Shown here in pieces: positions 16,717-25,745 of a DNA stretch of 37,925 nucleotides. The notes under the pieces are model-generated. The model did no database searches. It was not told the origin of the DNA and saw only the letters and a program-made list of their open reading frames with translations. The position numbers and the translations under genes were made by a program. Source of the DNA: a bacterium (GTDB lineage: Bacteria; Desulfobacterota; S145-22); NCBI GenBank assembly GCA_029934085.1, contig JAOZMY010000014.1, positions 1 through 37,925 on the forward strand. The letters are read 5' to 3'. Position 1 is the stretch's first letter, and every line of letters starts with the position of its first letter.

Positions 16717-17601
16717 TCAGACCTTTTTTAAGCATGTTTCCCGGATGATCCGCGTGACGGTTTCCGGAAAATCGGCATTTTCCTTGCGCGTCTTCATATC
16801 GACACTGTAGAACAGGGGCCGGAACATGTAGGTTGGGAGGAACATATTGATGAAAACACCCCCGTTTTCGGAGCGCACAGATCCCAGACATGGGAGGGAG
16901 AGGTTATAGGCGCGGTTCATCCGCATCGCCTGGCCCGCATATTGGGGCGTGCAGAACTCGATGAAGATGAGGTTTTCGACCCCCGGGGTGAAGCTGTAAT
17001 CACGCACGTCGATGATCTTCCATCCTTCCAGTTCATCAAAGCTGGTCGTAACCTTTTTTGCAAATTCTTCTACGGCCTTGTGGGGATCCCCTGTGATTTT
17101 TGCCTTGAAAATGTCTTTCGTTTTACGGAGGCGCTTCAGGAAGTTCATCCGTTTGTCGTCCATGTCGAATCCTTCAGATCGGTGGACCAGCGTCATTTCC
17201 CCGATTTTCCCGGAGACACTTGAGAAAAAGTCGATGACCTTGGTCTTGAAGTCCTGAAAGATTTGGTCTACCTTATATCGTTGTTCCCCATCGACCTCTT
17301 CTCCGATGAGTTCGAGAAAGGTTTCGGGGTTCCGGGTATTGATGCAGATCGTGCTGCCCTCGAGATAAACCCCTACCTTGAGAAGGGGAAGGGCATAGAC
17401 ATTTTCCCACCTTTTTTCCAGAACGATGCCGGAGAGAGTATCGTTGTGGAATTCGAAACTGAAGGCCTCGGGGGACCACCGGTGAATGCCTCCAAGGGAG
17501 TATCCTTGGATCTTACCCATATTTTCCTTCAGGAAATCAATGATATGGGGAAATTCATCTTTAGGATTATTGACTTCACCGATTCTAAGAAAGGGCTTCA
17601 T
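16717..17601 (-). CDS. Uncharacterised protein with DUF302-like C-terminal region
   Basis: 294 aa, no signal peptide or membrane helix. The C-terminal part (about residues 200-275) has the rhythm of DUF302: IFIEFCTPQYAGQAMR, NLSLPCLGSVRSENGGVFINMFLP, where family members show a nucleophilic-looking cysteine after LP and a gly-rich turn. The N-terminal 190 residues are not recognised. They include a strand-rich opening, a helical charged segment with K/R/F/D, and no known motif. ATG 17601 follows a very strong AAGGAGGAG. It is a single gene divergent from cls and followed by the glycolytic operon. DUF302 function is unknown, and this call rests on pattern alone. Confidence 0.6.
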   Translation of the reverse strand: MKPFLRIGEVNNPKDEFPHIIDFLKENMGKIQGYSLGGIHRWSPEAFSFEFHNDTLSGIVLEKRWENVYALPLLKVGVYLEGSTICINTRNPETFLELIGEEVDGEQRYKVDQIFQDFKTKVIDFFSSVSGKIGEMTLVHRSEGFDMDDKRMNFLKRLRKTKDIFKAKITGDPHKAVEEFAKKVTTSFDELEGWKIIDVRDYSFTPGVENLIFIEFCTPQYAGQAMRMNRAYNLSLPCLGSVRSENGGVFINMFLPTYMFRPLFYSVDMKTRKENADFPETVTRIIRETCLKKV

Positions 17602-17828
17602 ACTATCTCCTCCTTACAACGAGTTTTTTACTTCTTGATCACGACAAAATTTTGGGACAATGTATTTTTCAGTGATGTGGCATGAGTTGTCAAGGAAAAA
17701 TGAAAATCGTTTGATCCGAGTTTCCGTATCTTTAGGGGGGAGAGGCTTTAACTGACTGTGACATTGATGTATGGTAGGAACCGTTGCTGAAAAATTATTC
17801 TACGGGAAGGGGTTGGTAAGAGAAAAGT

Positions 17829-19256
17829 ATGGAGTTTACTCCCTGGATCTTTGCTCATCTTTTTGAAGTTGTCGGTTTTCTCTTGGCGATTGTCTTGATT
17901 CCCAGAATCCTGCTGGAGCGTCGGCATCCGGGCGCAACCGTGGCCTGGATCTTAGCCGTTGGCTTGGTGCCTTATGTGGGGGTTCCCCTCTATTTTCTAA
18001 TAGGTGGTAGGAGGATTGAGGAAGTGGCTCACAAGAAGGGTTGGCGCATTGTTGAAAAGGAGATTGAGGCCGACGCGCCAATTTTTAACGGGCTACCAGA
18101 GGGGAACAGAAAGATCGCCCATATCCTGGTACGCTCCGGTATGCTGCCACCGAGCCGGAACAACAGGATAGAGATCATCGATGATGGCGTGAGGGCCTAT
18201 GAGGTTCTCTGCGATCTGATTCGGAGAGCTGAAAAATCGATAGAGATTGCTACATTCATTCTCGGCCGGGATGAAGTGGGTGCTTCGCTGCTTTGGCTTC
18301 TCGTTGAAAAGGCGGAAAAAGGTTTGGAGGTAAGGCTTCTCCTGGATGCCTTGGGGTGCCTACGCACCCGTGGAAAGTTTGTCGATCCTCTCCGAAAGGC
18401 GGGAGGGCAGGTTGGAATCTTTCTTCCGCTCTTGTCGTTGAGACGGCGTTCTTCCGCCAATCTGAGAAATCATCGAAAAATGGCTATCGCCGATGGGGAA
18501 AAGGCCTTTGTCGGGGGGATGAATCTGGCGAGGGAATACATGGGGCCCAAGCCTTACAAAGATCGTTGGAAGGATGCGAGTATGTTGGTAACCGGAGGCG
18601 CGGTTGGTCACGTGCGGGACTTCTTCTGGAATGACTGGGCGTTTGCGACCTCAGAGGTGGTGGGACCGCAAGATTTTTGTCCGGTGAGCTTTTTTCAGGG
18701 AGGAGGAGATCAGACGGTGCAGGTGGTGGGAGATGGGCCAGACGCCGCTGAACGGCCATTGTATGCTGGGGTTTTGGCGGCCCTGAATCGTGCTGAGAGG
18801 AGCATATGGGTCGTGACCCCGTATTTCGTTCCGGACGATGCCCTCTCCGCCTCATTGGTGCTCGCTGCACGTATGGGATGTCATGTTCACGTTGTCATCC
18901 CGGAGAAATCGAATCATCCCCTGGTTGATCTGGCAGGACGTTCCTACATCTCTGATCTACTCCGTTCCGGTGTTCATTTCTATTTCTACCAGCCTGGGAT
19001 GCTGCACGCGAAACTTTTTGTGATTGATCGTAAGATTGCCGTCGTGGGCTCGGCAAATATGGATATCAGGAGCTTTCAGCTCAATTTCGAGATTGCCAGT
19101 TTCCTCTATGATGAGAAAAGCGTGGAGGCTGTGCTACGGGTCGTGCAGCGTATTATGGAAGAAACTCGGGAAGTCCAACTGGATGAGCTGGAAAGAAAGG
19201 GCAGGTTAAGGACGTTTTCGGAAGATATATGCAGGGTTTTTTCGCCCCTTTTATGA
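17829..19256 (+). CDS. cls: Cardiolipin synthase (phospholipase D family)
   Basis: 475 aa, the ClsA-like size. Two N-terminal transmembrane helices (about 8-27 and 36-56) are followed by two PLD catalytic HKD motifs: HRKMAIAD from H215 with GGMN, and HAKLFVID from H393 with GSAN. It joins two phosphatidylglycerols, or PG with another donor, to cardiolipin at the inner membrane. ATG 17829 has only a weak purine run upstream. PgpA, which makes its substrate PG, is encoded 51 bases downstream, so the two steps are neighbours. Confidence 0.93.
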   Translation: MEFTPWIFAHLFEVVGFLLAIVLIPRILLERRHPGATVAWILAVGLVPYVGVPLYFLIGGRRIEEVAHKKGWRIVEKEIEADAPIFNGLPEGNRKIAHILVRSGMLPPSRNNRIEIIDDGVRAYEVLCDLIRRAEKSIEIATFILGRDEVGASLLWLLVEKAEKGLEVRLLLDALGCLRTRGKFVDPLRKAGGQVGIFLPLLSLRRRSSANLRNHRKMAIADGEKAFVGGMNLAREYMGPKPYKDRWKDASMLVTGGAVGHVRDFFWNDWAFATSEVVGPQDFCPVSFFQGGGDQTVQVVGDGPDAAERPLYAGVLAALNRAERSIWVVTPYFVPDDALSASLVLAARMGCHVHVVIPEKSNHPLVDLAGRSYISDLLRSGVHFYFYQPGMLHAKLFVIDRKIAVVGSANMDIRSFQLNFEIASFLYDEKSVEAVLRVVQRIMEETREVQLDELERKGRLRTFSEDICRVFSPLL

Positions 19257-19307
19257 TTGGATCGAAATGTGGTAAGAGAATGCGACTATAAGAAGAGAGG
19301 ATAGTAG

Positions 19308-19811
19308 ATGAAATTTCAGCCGGTTCGCTCGGAAAAGGTATGGGGGAAAACATTTAGGGAGAAGGTAGTCGTTCTATTGGCCACGGGATTTTATACGGGG
19401 TATGCCCCGGTGGTTCCCGGCACTTTTGGAACCCTGGTGGGAATTCCCATCGCCTTTTTCCTCTCATTTCTTGGTCTGACAAGCGCCACGGTGATCTTGA
19501 TCGTCATGACCCTTCTCTCCTGTTGGATCGCCAATGAGGCGGAAAAGATCTATGGGATGAAGGACCCGAACGATATCGTCATCGATGAGGTGATGGGATA
19601 CTTGGTAACGGTCTGGGCATTGCCGTTTACCTGGTTTACCGTGATAGGAGGTTTCTTCCTTTTCAGGATCCTGGATATCCTGAAACCGTTTCCCATTCGA
19701 AAAGTGGAAGATTGGATCCCCGGGGGAACTGGCGTGGTGATGGATGATGTTCTCGCGGGGGTCTATGGGTGTATCATTCTCCATGGGATTTTGAGGATGT
19801 GGCATGGTTGA
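19308..19811 (+). CDS. pgpA: Phosphatidylglycerophosphatase A
   Basis: 167 aa integral membrane enzyme that removes the phosphate from phosphatidylglycerophosphate to give PG. The family signature GYAPVVPGTFGTLVG is near residues 27-42. IDEVMGYLV and LFRILDILKPFPI follow, and it ends with GTGVVMDDVLAGVYG. Three to four hydrophobic helices. ATG 19308 has AGAGAGG upstream. It overlaps pncC by eight bases. Confidence 0.95.
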   Translation: MKFQPVRSEKVWGKTFREKVVVLLATGFYTGYAPVVPGTFGTLVGIPIAFFLSFLGLTSATVILIVMTLLSCWIANEAEKIYGMKDPNDIVIDEVMGYLVTVWALPFTWFTVIGGFFLFRILDILKPFPIRKVEDWIPGGTGVVMDDVLAGVYGCIILHGILRMWHG

Positions 19812-20280
19812 GGAGAGGCTCTACCACTTGCTTTTGGAGAAGGGGAAGACCCTCGCCACGGCTGAATCGTGCTCCGGGGGACTTGTGGCCCACCGGATAA
19901 CCAACGTGCCGGGGGTGTCGGAGGTGTTCCTGATGGGAGTGGTCAGCTACAGCAATGAGGCGAAGGTAAAGGTCCTCGGTGTAAATGTGGAGACACTCGA
20001 GTCGAAGGGTGCAGTTAGCTCCGAAGTGGCTATCCAGATGGCGACGGGAGTTCGAGAACTGGCGGGCAGCGACCTGGGAATCGGGATCACGGGAATCGCC
20101 GGCCCGACGGGGGGATCGGAGGAGAAGCCCGTGGGGACCGTCTATATGGCCGTGTCTTATCCGGACAAGGGGATCGAGGAGGCCCGGCTCTTTCAGTTCG
20201 ATGGTGACCGGGAATCGGTAAAATCCCAGACGTCGGAGGTGGCCCTTCAGTGGCTTTGCCGTGTCTTGGGCGATTCGTAG
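19804..20280 (+). CDS. pncC: Nicotinamide-nucleotide amidohydrolase PncC (stand-alone CinA C-terminal domain)
   Basis: 158 aa, the size of a single CinA_C domain. The catalytic signature TAESCSGGLVAHRI begins at residue 19. VVSYSNEAKVKVLGV and GITGIAGPTGGSEEKPVGTVY complete it. It deamidates nicotinamide mononucleotide to nicotinate mononucleotide, recycling NMN left by NAD-dependent ligase. It overlaps pgpA (start inside the pgpA end). The separate cinA at 23485 has a degenerate version of this domain, so this gene probably supplies the activity. Confidence 0.93.
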   Translation: MVEERLYHLLLEKGKTLATAESCSGGLVAHRITNVPGVSEVFLMGVVSYSNEAKVKVLGVNVETLESKGAVSSEVAIQMATGVRELAGSDLGIGITGIAGPTGGSEEKPVGTVYMAVSYPDKGIEEARLFQFDGDRESVKSQTSEVALQWLCRVLGDS

Positions 20281-20287
20281 TGGTTCG

Positions 20288-21106
20288 ATGACTCGAAGAC
20301 GCTTGACCCTTCACATCGTTCTGTTCTTCTTGACGTTGATTTCCACCTATTTCGTGGCGGGGGTTTGGTACGCCCTGCCCCTGATGGGAATCCTCCTTTG
20401 CCATGAGATGGGACATTTCGTGATGAGCCGATATTACGGGGTGGAGGCGACCTTACCCTTTTTCATCCCCTTCCCCTTTTCACCGTTCGGGACCTTTGGG
20501 GCTATTATCAAGATGCGGGGATGGATCCCCGACCGACGGGCCCTCTTCGATATCGGGGCGGGTGGCCCCATTGCCGGTCTCATTTTGACCTTCCCTGCCA
20601 TCTATTTCGGTTTGAAGATGTCGGCGATCGTCCCCTTGGCCGTCGCCAAGGGTCAAGGATTGATCCTGGGCGACAGTCTCCTCTTCAAGGGACTCGAATA
20701 TTTGGCCCTCGGCCCTCTTCCTGACGGATACGACGTAGTGCTGCATCCGCTGGCCTACGCCGGATGGGTGGGTCTCTTCGTGACGGCACTGAACCTGCTT
20801 CCCATCGGGCAATTGGACGGCGGGCATATCGTCTATGCCCTCTTCGGACCGAAGAGCCTGAAGATTTATCGCATGGGAATTCTCCTCTTCGCCATCTACG
20901 CCTTGCTTTTCAATCCAGGGTGGGTAGTCTTGGTGGTGCTTCTCTTCTTTTTCGGCTTGAAGCACCCGCCGCCCCTGGATGATATTACCCCTCTCGATGC
21001 GAAACGAAGGGTCATCGGGATCATTATGCTTCTCATCTTTTTCAGTTCTTTCATGCCGTCGCCTTTTCCAGAGTTGACGCGGGAATTGGGAGGGCTTGCT
21101 GGTTGA
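20288..21106 (+). CDS. Site-2 protease family membrane metalloprotease
   Basis: 272 aa with at least five hydrophobic segments. The zinc motif HEMGH (H39, E40, H43) lies in a helix, and the third ligand region NLLPIGQLDGGH (D177) lies in a later helix, as in S2P/M50 intramembrane proteases. FxPFxFPFSPFGTFGA and GPIAG motifs match the branch without an obvious PDZ domain. The substrate is unknown. ATG 20288 is taken over GTG 20261, which would overlap pncC. Its TGA shares a base with the rimO ATG. S2P enzymes often cut anti-sigma factors or small membrane peptides. Confidence 0.92.
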   Translation: MTRRRLTLHIVLFFLTLISTYFVAGVWYALPLMGILLCHEMGHFVMSRYYGVEATLPFFIPFPFSPFGTFGAIIKMRGWIPDRRALFDIGAGGPIAGLILTFPAIYFGLKMSAIVPLAVAKGQGLILGDSLLFKGLEYLALGPLPDGYDVVLHPLAYAGWVGLFVTALNLLPIGQLDGGHIVYALFGPKSLKIYRMGILLFAIYALLFNPGWVVLVVLLFFFGLKHPPPLDDITPLDAKRRVIGIIMLLIFFSSFMPSPFPELTRELGGLAG

Positions 21107-22446
21107 TGTCTGATACGGGGCAGTTTTATCTGTTGAGCCTTGGGTGTCCCAAGAACCTCATTGATTCCGAGTGGCTCAGTGGACGGTTGATGAGAATGGG
21201 GTGGAAACCCGTGACGGAGCCAGCTGAGGCCGATGTCATCATTGTTAATACCTGCTCCTTTATTGAACCTGCCGTGCGTGAATCCATCGACACGATTCTT
21301 ACCCTGCATCGGGTGGCGCCAAATGCTCGGTTGGTGGTGACGGGATGTTTCCCGCTGCGTTATGGAAGGACCCTGAAAAAGCTCCTTCCTGAGGTCTCGA
21401 CCTTTTTCACCTCCCGGCGGATGGAGAGGGTGGATGAAGCCACCCTTCGCAAAATCCTCGTTGGCACCTCGTGGGTGAGCCACACGCCGAGGCTGGGAGG
21501 GGTCTTGGAGGAGATCGACCGCGTGCCCTCCACCCCTTTTTATACCGCCTACGTGAAGATCGCGGATGGATGCAATCGACGGTGTGCCTTCTGTACCCTG
21601 CCCGCTATCCGGGGGCGGTATCGATCCCGCCCTGTTGAAGAGATCGTCCGTGAGGTGGAGATGCTGGTGAGCGGGGGGGTGAAAGAGATCATTCTCGTGG
21701 CCCAGGATACGGTGGCGTACGGGCGAGATATAGGAATGGATATGGGGCTCGCCCACCTGTTGGAGAAGGTGGCGGGGGTGTCGGGCGTGGCATGGGTGAA
21801 GCTTCTCTACCTCTATCCGGACGTGCGGCGTGTTACCCGTCCTCTCATCGAGGTTATGAGGGATCATCCTGCCGTCTGTCCCGTGGTGGACGTCCCCGTG
21901 CAACACGCCGCGCCGGAGGTGCTTAAACGGATGCGGCGCCCCGGCCCTGATGCCATCCGGCGCGTGTTGGATCGACTCCGATCCGTGCCGCAGATTCGGT
22001 TGCGAACCACGGTCATGGTCGGTTTCCCCGGAGAGACGGAGGAGGATTTCGACAAGCTGTGTGCTTTCGTAGAGGAACAGCGTTTTTATAGCCTCGGTGT
22101 GTTTACCTACTCCGACGAGGAAGGAACCCGCGCATTTGGGTATTCCGACAAGGTTCCCGAAGAGGAGAAGGAGCGTCGTGCTGAAGAGTTGATGGTGCGT
22201 CAGCGGAAGATTGCCGTTAGGCAGAATCGGGAGATGGTGGGAAGCATCCTTCCCGTCCTGGTGGAGGGACCTCACGAGGAGACAGACCTTCTACTGCGGG
22301 GGCGAACGGCCTTTCAATTCCCCGAGATCGATGGTTGCGTCATCATCAACCAGGGAACGGCTGAGATCGGTGAGATCGTGCCGGTTCGAATCACCGAAGC
22401 GGGACCGTACGATCTCGTTGGGGAGATAGGCTCCTGGACGTTTTGA
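21106..22446 (+). CDS. rimO: Ribosomal protein S12 methylthiotransferase RimO
   Basis: 446 aa. The N-terminal UPF0004 domain has cysteines C14 (SLGCPKN), about C50 (NTCSF) and the GCFPLRYG one, which bind an auxiliary [4Fe-4S]. The radical SAM motif is C156/C160/C163 in GCNRRCAFC. The C-terminal TRAM domain is about residues 370-446. It methylthiolates an aspartate of ribosomal protein S12. GCPKN and S12-type radical SAM spacing favour RimO over the tRNA enzymes MiaB and MtaB. ATG 21106 overlaps the protease stop (TGATG). A TTG just before is not the start. Confidence 0.95.
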   Translation: MSDTGQFYLLSLGCPKNLIDSEWLSGRLMRMGWKPVTEPAEADVIIVNTCSFIEPAVRESIDTILTLHRVAPNARLVVTGCFPLRYGRTLKKLLPEVSTFFTSRRMERVDEATLRKILVGTSWVSHTPRLGGVLEEIDRVPSTPFYTAYVKIADGCNRRCAFCTLPAIRGRYRSRPVEEIVREVEMLVSGGVKEIILVAQDTVAYGRDIGMDMGLAHLLEKVAGVSGVAWVKLLYLYPDVRRVTRPLIEVMRDHPAVCPVVDVPVQHAAPEVLKRMRRPGPDAIRRVLDRLRSVPQIRLRTTVMVGFPGETEEDFDKLCAFVEEQRFYSLGVFTYSDEEGTRAFGYSDKVPEEEKERRAEELMVRQRKIAVRQNREMVGSILPVLVEGPHEETDLLLRGRTAFQFPEIDGCVIINQGTAEIGEIVPVRITEAGPYDLVGEIGSWTF

Positions 22447-22528
22447 CGGCCCCAAATGGTTTTTCGATTCCGTTGCATGCGTTTGGACTTCGTGGTAGTT
22501 TTTTGAAAAAAGAGAGGAGGGAATGGTG

Positions 22529-23479
22529 ATGGGAGAGATAAATCTTCAACCGGTGGAACGATGTGAAGTCATTGTCCTGGTGGACAACTATATTGATTTA
22601 CTTTTACCTCCAAAGGATGGAGTTGTTCGGCCTCCATTGGCGACGGGTGATGTCATTCCTGAGGATACAATCCTTGCGGAGCATGGGCTTTCCATCTTGC
22701 TTCGCTTGACGTATGGGGGGGAGACGCATTCCGTGCTGATGGATGCAGGCTACACCGACAAAGTCCTTCCGCACAACCTCAATTTTCTTGGGTTGAGCCT
22801 TTCTGACGTGGAGCTGGTGGTGATGAGCCATGGGCATATGGATCATTATGGGGGACTGGTTTGGGCAGTGGGACAAATTTCCAAGAAACCCGTGCCCATC
22901 GTGATTCATCCGGATGCCTTTGCCACGCCCCGCTTTTTCAAACTTCCGGATGGGCGGGATCTAAAATTCCCTGTGATGAATCGGGCATCTGTGGAGAATG
23001 CGGGTGGGAAATTTCAAGAGATCGCAGAGCCAAGCCTGCATATGGAAGATCATCTTTTGGTCACCGGAGCGGTGGAGCGCGTGACTCCCTTCGAGAAGGG
23101 AATGCCCAATGCCTATGTGAAGCGGGGGGACGAGTTGGTCCACGATGATATCTTTGACGACCAGGGGTGCGCCATCAATATTCGGGATGAGGGAATCGTG
23201 GTGATTTCCGGTTGTGCCCACGCGGGGATCATCAACACGATCAAGTATGCCCAGAAGCTGACAGGGGTCGACAGGGTGCTTGGCGTTATCGGGGGTTTTC
23301 ATTTAAGTGGTCCCATTTTCGAGCCCATTATTCCCGACACCATCGAAGCCATGAAGGAGATCAATCCGAAGCGCCTGGTTCCCATGCATTGCACGGGATG
23401 GACAGCCATCAAAGCCTTTGAGGCAGCTATGCCCGAGGCCTTTGCTCTCAACGCCTCCGGTACCACGTATCAGTTCTGA
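22529..23479 (+). CDS. MBL-fold metallo-hydrolase, COG1237 type
   Basis: 316 aa with HxHxDH (SHGHMDHYGG, H101/H103/D105/H106), a CAHAGIINT motif and a C-terminal MHCTG. The order VLVDNYID, MDAG, SHGHMDH, SGCAHAGIINT and GGFHL is that of the COG1237 family, which includes the enzyme making beta-RFA-P (an early step towards methanopterin) and other proteins of unknown function. The start is taken as the second ATG at 22529, because GGAGG at 22516-22520 is eight bases away. The first ATG at 22523 leaves only two bases. It is followed by cinA. A role in methanopterin synthesis is not shown by neighbours. Confidence 0.88.
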   Translation: MGEINLQPVERCEVIVLVDNYIDLLLPPKDGVVRPPLATGDVIPEDTILAEHGLSILLRLTYGGETHSVLMDAGYTDKVLPHNLNFLGLSLSDVELVVMSHGHMDHYGGLVWAVGQISKKPVPIVIHPDAFATPRFFKLPDGRDLKFPVMNRASVENAGGKFQEIAEPSLHMEDHLLVTGAVERVTPFEKGMPNAYVKRGDELVHDDIFDDQGCAINIRDEGIVVISGCAHAGIINTIKYAQKLTGVDRVLGVIGGFHLSGPIFEPIIPDTIEAMKEINPKRLVPMHCTGWTAIKAFEAAMPEAFALNASGTTYQF

Positions 23480-23484
23480 TCCAG

Positions 23485-24633
23485 ATGCCGAAAGCCGCCA
23501 TTCTGACGATAGGAACGGAGCTGCTTCTGGGAAAGATTGTCGATACCAACGGCGCTTACCTGGGAGAGGTGCTTTCTTTTGCGGGGTTCGACGTAGCCAT
23601 TCGACTCTCAATAGGAGATCACCGTGGAGAGATCCGGCGGTGGATTCAGGATCTCTTGGATGAGGTGGATCTCATCGTCACAACGGGGGGGCTTGGTCCC
23701 ACAAAGGACGATCTTACACGTCAAGAGGTGGCGGAAGCCCTGGGTGTCCCACTCGTTTTTCATGAAGAGTTGCTGAGGGAGATTGAGGCGATTTTTGCTT
23801 CCAGAGGGTTCCACATGACAGAGAACAACCGGCGACAGGCCTATCTTCCCGAGGGGGCCCAAGCCATCTCGAATCCCGTAGGAACAGCGCCCGCTTTTTT
23901 CTGCAAAACGGACACGGGTCGGATGATTATCTGCCTCCCTGGGGTTCCTCGGGAGCTGAAGTATCTTACGGAGAAAAAGGTCCTCTCCATGCTCCGGGAA
24001 GAGTTCCACCTGGGTGGAAGGGTGAAACGAACGCGTGTTCTGAAGATATGTGGGCTTGGGGAGAGTGGTGTGGATCAGCAGATCGGGGATTTGATGAAGA
24101 CAGAAGGAAACCCCTTCGTCGGAGTTCTTGCCTCTCCGGGGATGATTCGTGTCCTCATCACGGCGGAGGGAGAAGGGGAAACGGAGGTTAGGGAAAAGAT
24201 CGCTGGGGTGGAGAAGGAGATCCGTAGAAGGCTTGGGAAACTTATTTTTGGCGTCGATGATCAGACGTTGGAGGGTGTCGTCGCAGAGAGACTTTCTAAC
24301 ATGAAAGCGGGGCTTTTGATCAAGGATGGAGCGACCGGAGGTGAATTGGCTCGTAGGCTTCTAAAGGAGGCTCGAGGTAGCTATCGATTGGAAGGAGCCA
24401 TCGATTTCAGCGGAAAGGGCCGGATAGATGAGAAGGAAACCGAGTCGATCTATTTGGAAGTTGTGGAGATGCCGGAAAAAACGGAGGAGGGGTTGGGTGT
24501 TTTTGAAATTACCTTGAAGAGGGATGGAGAGGAGAAACGATCGAAGCTTCGCCTTGGAGGCCCCAGAGAGATGGTAGAAACGAGGCTTGCGATCATTGCC
24601 ATTGACCAGTTGCGTAAGTGGTTGGAGGGTTAA
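23485..24633 (+). CDS. cinA: CinA-family protein with a degenerate C-terminal amidase domain
   Basis: 382 aa. The N-terminal MoCF-like domain is intact: ILTIGTELLLGKIVDTN at the start, GGLGPTKDD, and PEGAQAISNPVGTAPAF, followed by the KOW-like middle and RVLKICGLGES. The last about 110 residues align in position with the PncC domain, but the catalytic AESCTGG-like motif is replaced by IKDGATGG (279-286) and later glycine-rich motifs are lost. The N-terminal domain may hydrolyse ADP-ribose/NMN-linked substrates. The C-terminus should be inactive. ATG 23485 is five bases after the MBL gene. Confidence 0.9.
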   Translation: MPKAAILTIGTELLLGKIVDTNGAYLGEVLSFAGFDVAIRLSIGDHRGEIRRWIQDLLDEVDLIVTTGGLGPTKDDLTRQEVAEALGVPLVFHEELLREIEAIFASRGFHMTENNRRQAYLPEGAQAISNPVGTAPAFFCKTDTGRMIICLPGVPRELKYLTEKKVLSMLREEFHLGGRVKRTRVLKICGLGESGVDQQIGDLMKTEGNPFVGVLASPGMIRVLITAEGEGETEVREKIAGVEKEIRRRLGKLIFGVDDQTLEGVVAERLSNMKAGLLIKDGATGGELARRLLKEARGSYRLEGAIDFSGKGRIDEKETESIYLEVVEMPEKTEEGLGVFEITLKRDGEEKRSKLRLGGPREMVETRLAIIAIDQLRKWLEG

Positions 24634-24652
24634 ATAAAAAGGGGGTGGAAAA

Positions 24653-25036
24653 ATGATTCAAAGGGCAGTTAAAACGGACAAGGCCCCAGAGGCCATAGGG
24701 CCTTATTCCCAGGCGATTGTCGCGGGAGACTGGGTGTTTGCGGCAGGTCAGATCCCACTCAACCCGGAAACGGGAGAGATTGTGGCGGGACCGATTGAAC
24801 GCCAGACCGAACGAGTCTTAAAGAACTTAGAAGCCGTTTTGGAGGCGGCCGGGAGTGACCTGGGGCATGTTGTCAAGACCACGGTCTATCTGAGCTCGAT
24901 GGATGATTTCGCCGTGTTCAACGAGACCTATGCGTCTTTCTTTCAAGAACCCTATCCGGCGAGGGCCACGGTGGAGGTGGCCAATCTTCCAAAAGGAGTG
25001 CTGCTTGAGATCGAGGCGATTGCGGTTCTGAAGTGA
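24653..25036 (+). CDS. ridA: RidA family 2-iminobutanoate/2-iminopropanoate deaminase
   Basis: 127 aa, family size. IGPYSQAI, VFAAGQIPLNPETG, GSDLGHVVKTTVYL and the closing YPARATVEVANLPKG with the conserved arginine and the glutamate of LLEIEAIA mark a RidA deaminase. It clears reactive enamine/imine products of threonine and serine dehydratases in the cytosol. ATG 24653 has a GGGGTGG-type site. It is last of the cls-to-ridA run and convergent with the phosphatase gene (27 bases between stops). Confidence 0.95.
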   Translation: MIQRAVKTDKAPEAIGPYSQAIVAGDWVFAAGQIPLNPETGEIVAGPIERQTERVLKNLEAVLEAAGSDLGHVVKTTVYLSSMDDFAVFNETYASFFQEPYPARATVEVANLPKGVLLEIEAIAVLK

Positions 25037-25063
25037 GGGAGTGAAAAGTCAGCGGTAGAGGTA

Positions 25064-25732
25064 TTAAAAAGGAAATTTGCCACAGGTATTGTTGAGAACT
25101 CTCAGGGACTTTCCGTCTTCGAAAAACTCAATAACGTTCAGGGCACCGAAGTCCTGACGGAAATTAAACACATTGTGGAGGTCCAAACCCAGGACCCAGC
25201 AGATGATGAGGCTGTTGATGCCCCCGTGGGCGACCACGGCAAATTCTTCTTCGGCGTGGCGTTCCACCAACTGTGTGATGATCGTGACAGCGCGTTCCTG
25301 GGCCTCGATAAGGTTTTCTCCCCCTGGTATACGGTAGGTAACGTAATCTTCGAACTTTTTCCGGGCTTCGTCCGGATATTTCTCCCAGACCTCCTTTAAG
25401 GTCAGACCTTCCCAGATTCCCTGTTTGACCTCACGAAGGTTGGGAAATTCGTCTCTCTGAACGTCCGGGAAATAGTGGGCGATGAGTTCTGCCCCCTTTC
25501 GCGCGCGCTTCAGGTCACTGGAATAGATCCCCCTTAAAGGACGGCTTTTTAGACATTCAGCAACCCGTTTCAGTTGGGCTTCCCCTTCAGAGGTGACGTC
25601 CACGTCCAGGTGCCCGTTGTAACGGAAGGCGTCTCCCTGGGTGTTGACCGTTTCTCCGTGTCGGATGAGATAGAGGCGGGTAATCGCGTAGAACTTTGTG
25701 GGATCCCATAGGGTATCAATACGTTTTGTCAT
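25064..25732 (-). CDS. Histidine phosphatase family protein (phosphoglycerate-mutase-like)
   Basis: 222 aa of the branch-1 histidine phosphatase fold. Residues RLYLIRHGETVN carry the catalytic RHG, IYSSDLKRARKGAELIA is the second arginine motif, and VAHGGINSLI holds the second histidine. The Glu acid is likely in REVKQGIWEG. Specificity cannot be deduced. Relatives include CobC, GpmB and broad phosphatases. No cobalamin genes adjoin it. ATG 25732 follows a weak GAGAAC. It sits downstream of nfnB behind a long hairpin, so it may have reduced read-through expression. Confidence 0.88.
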   Translation of the reverse strand: MTKRIDTLWDPTKFYAITRLYLIRHGETVNTQGDAFRYNGHLDVDVTSEGEAQLKRVAECLKSRPLRGIYSSDLKRARKGAELIAHYFPDVQRDEFPNLREVKQGIWEGLTLKEVWEKYPDEARKKFEDYVTYRIPGGENLIEAQERAVTIITQLVERHAEEEFAVVAHGGINSLIICWVLGLDLHNVFNFRQDFGALNVIEFFEDGKSLRVLNNTCGKFPF

Positions 25733-25745
25733 CTTGTTCTCAGAT

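Noticed and set aside
20896-22275. 459-codon open frame on the minus strand
   Set aside because: Entirely antisense to rimO and the protease gene. The protein is His/Pro/Arg-rich with no family motif or ribosome site. It is a shadow frame.
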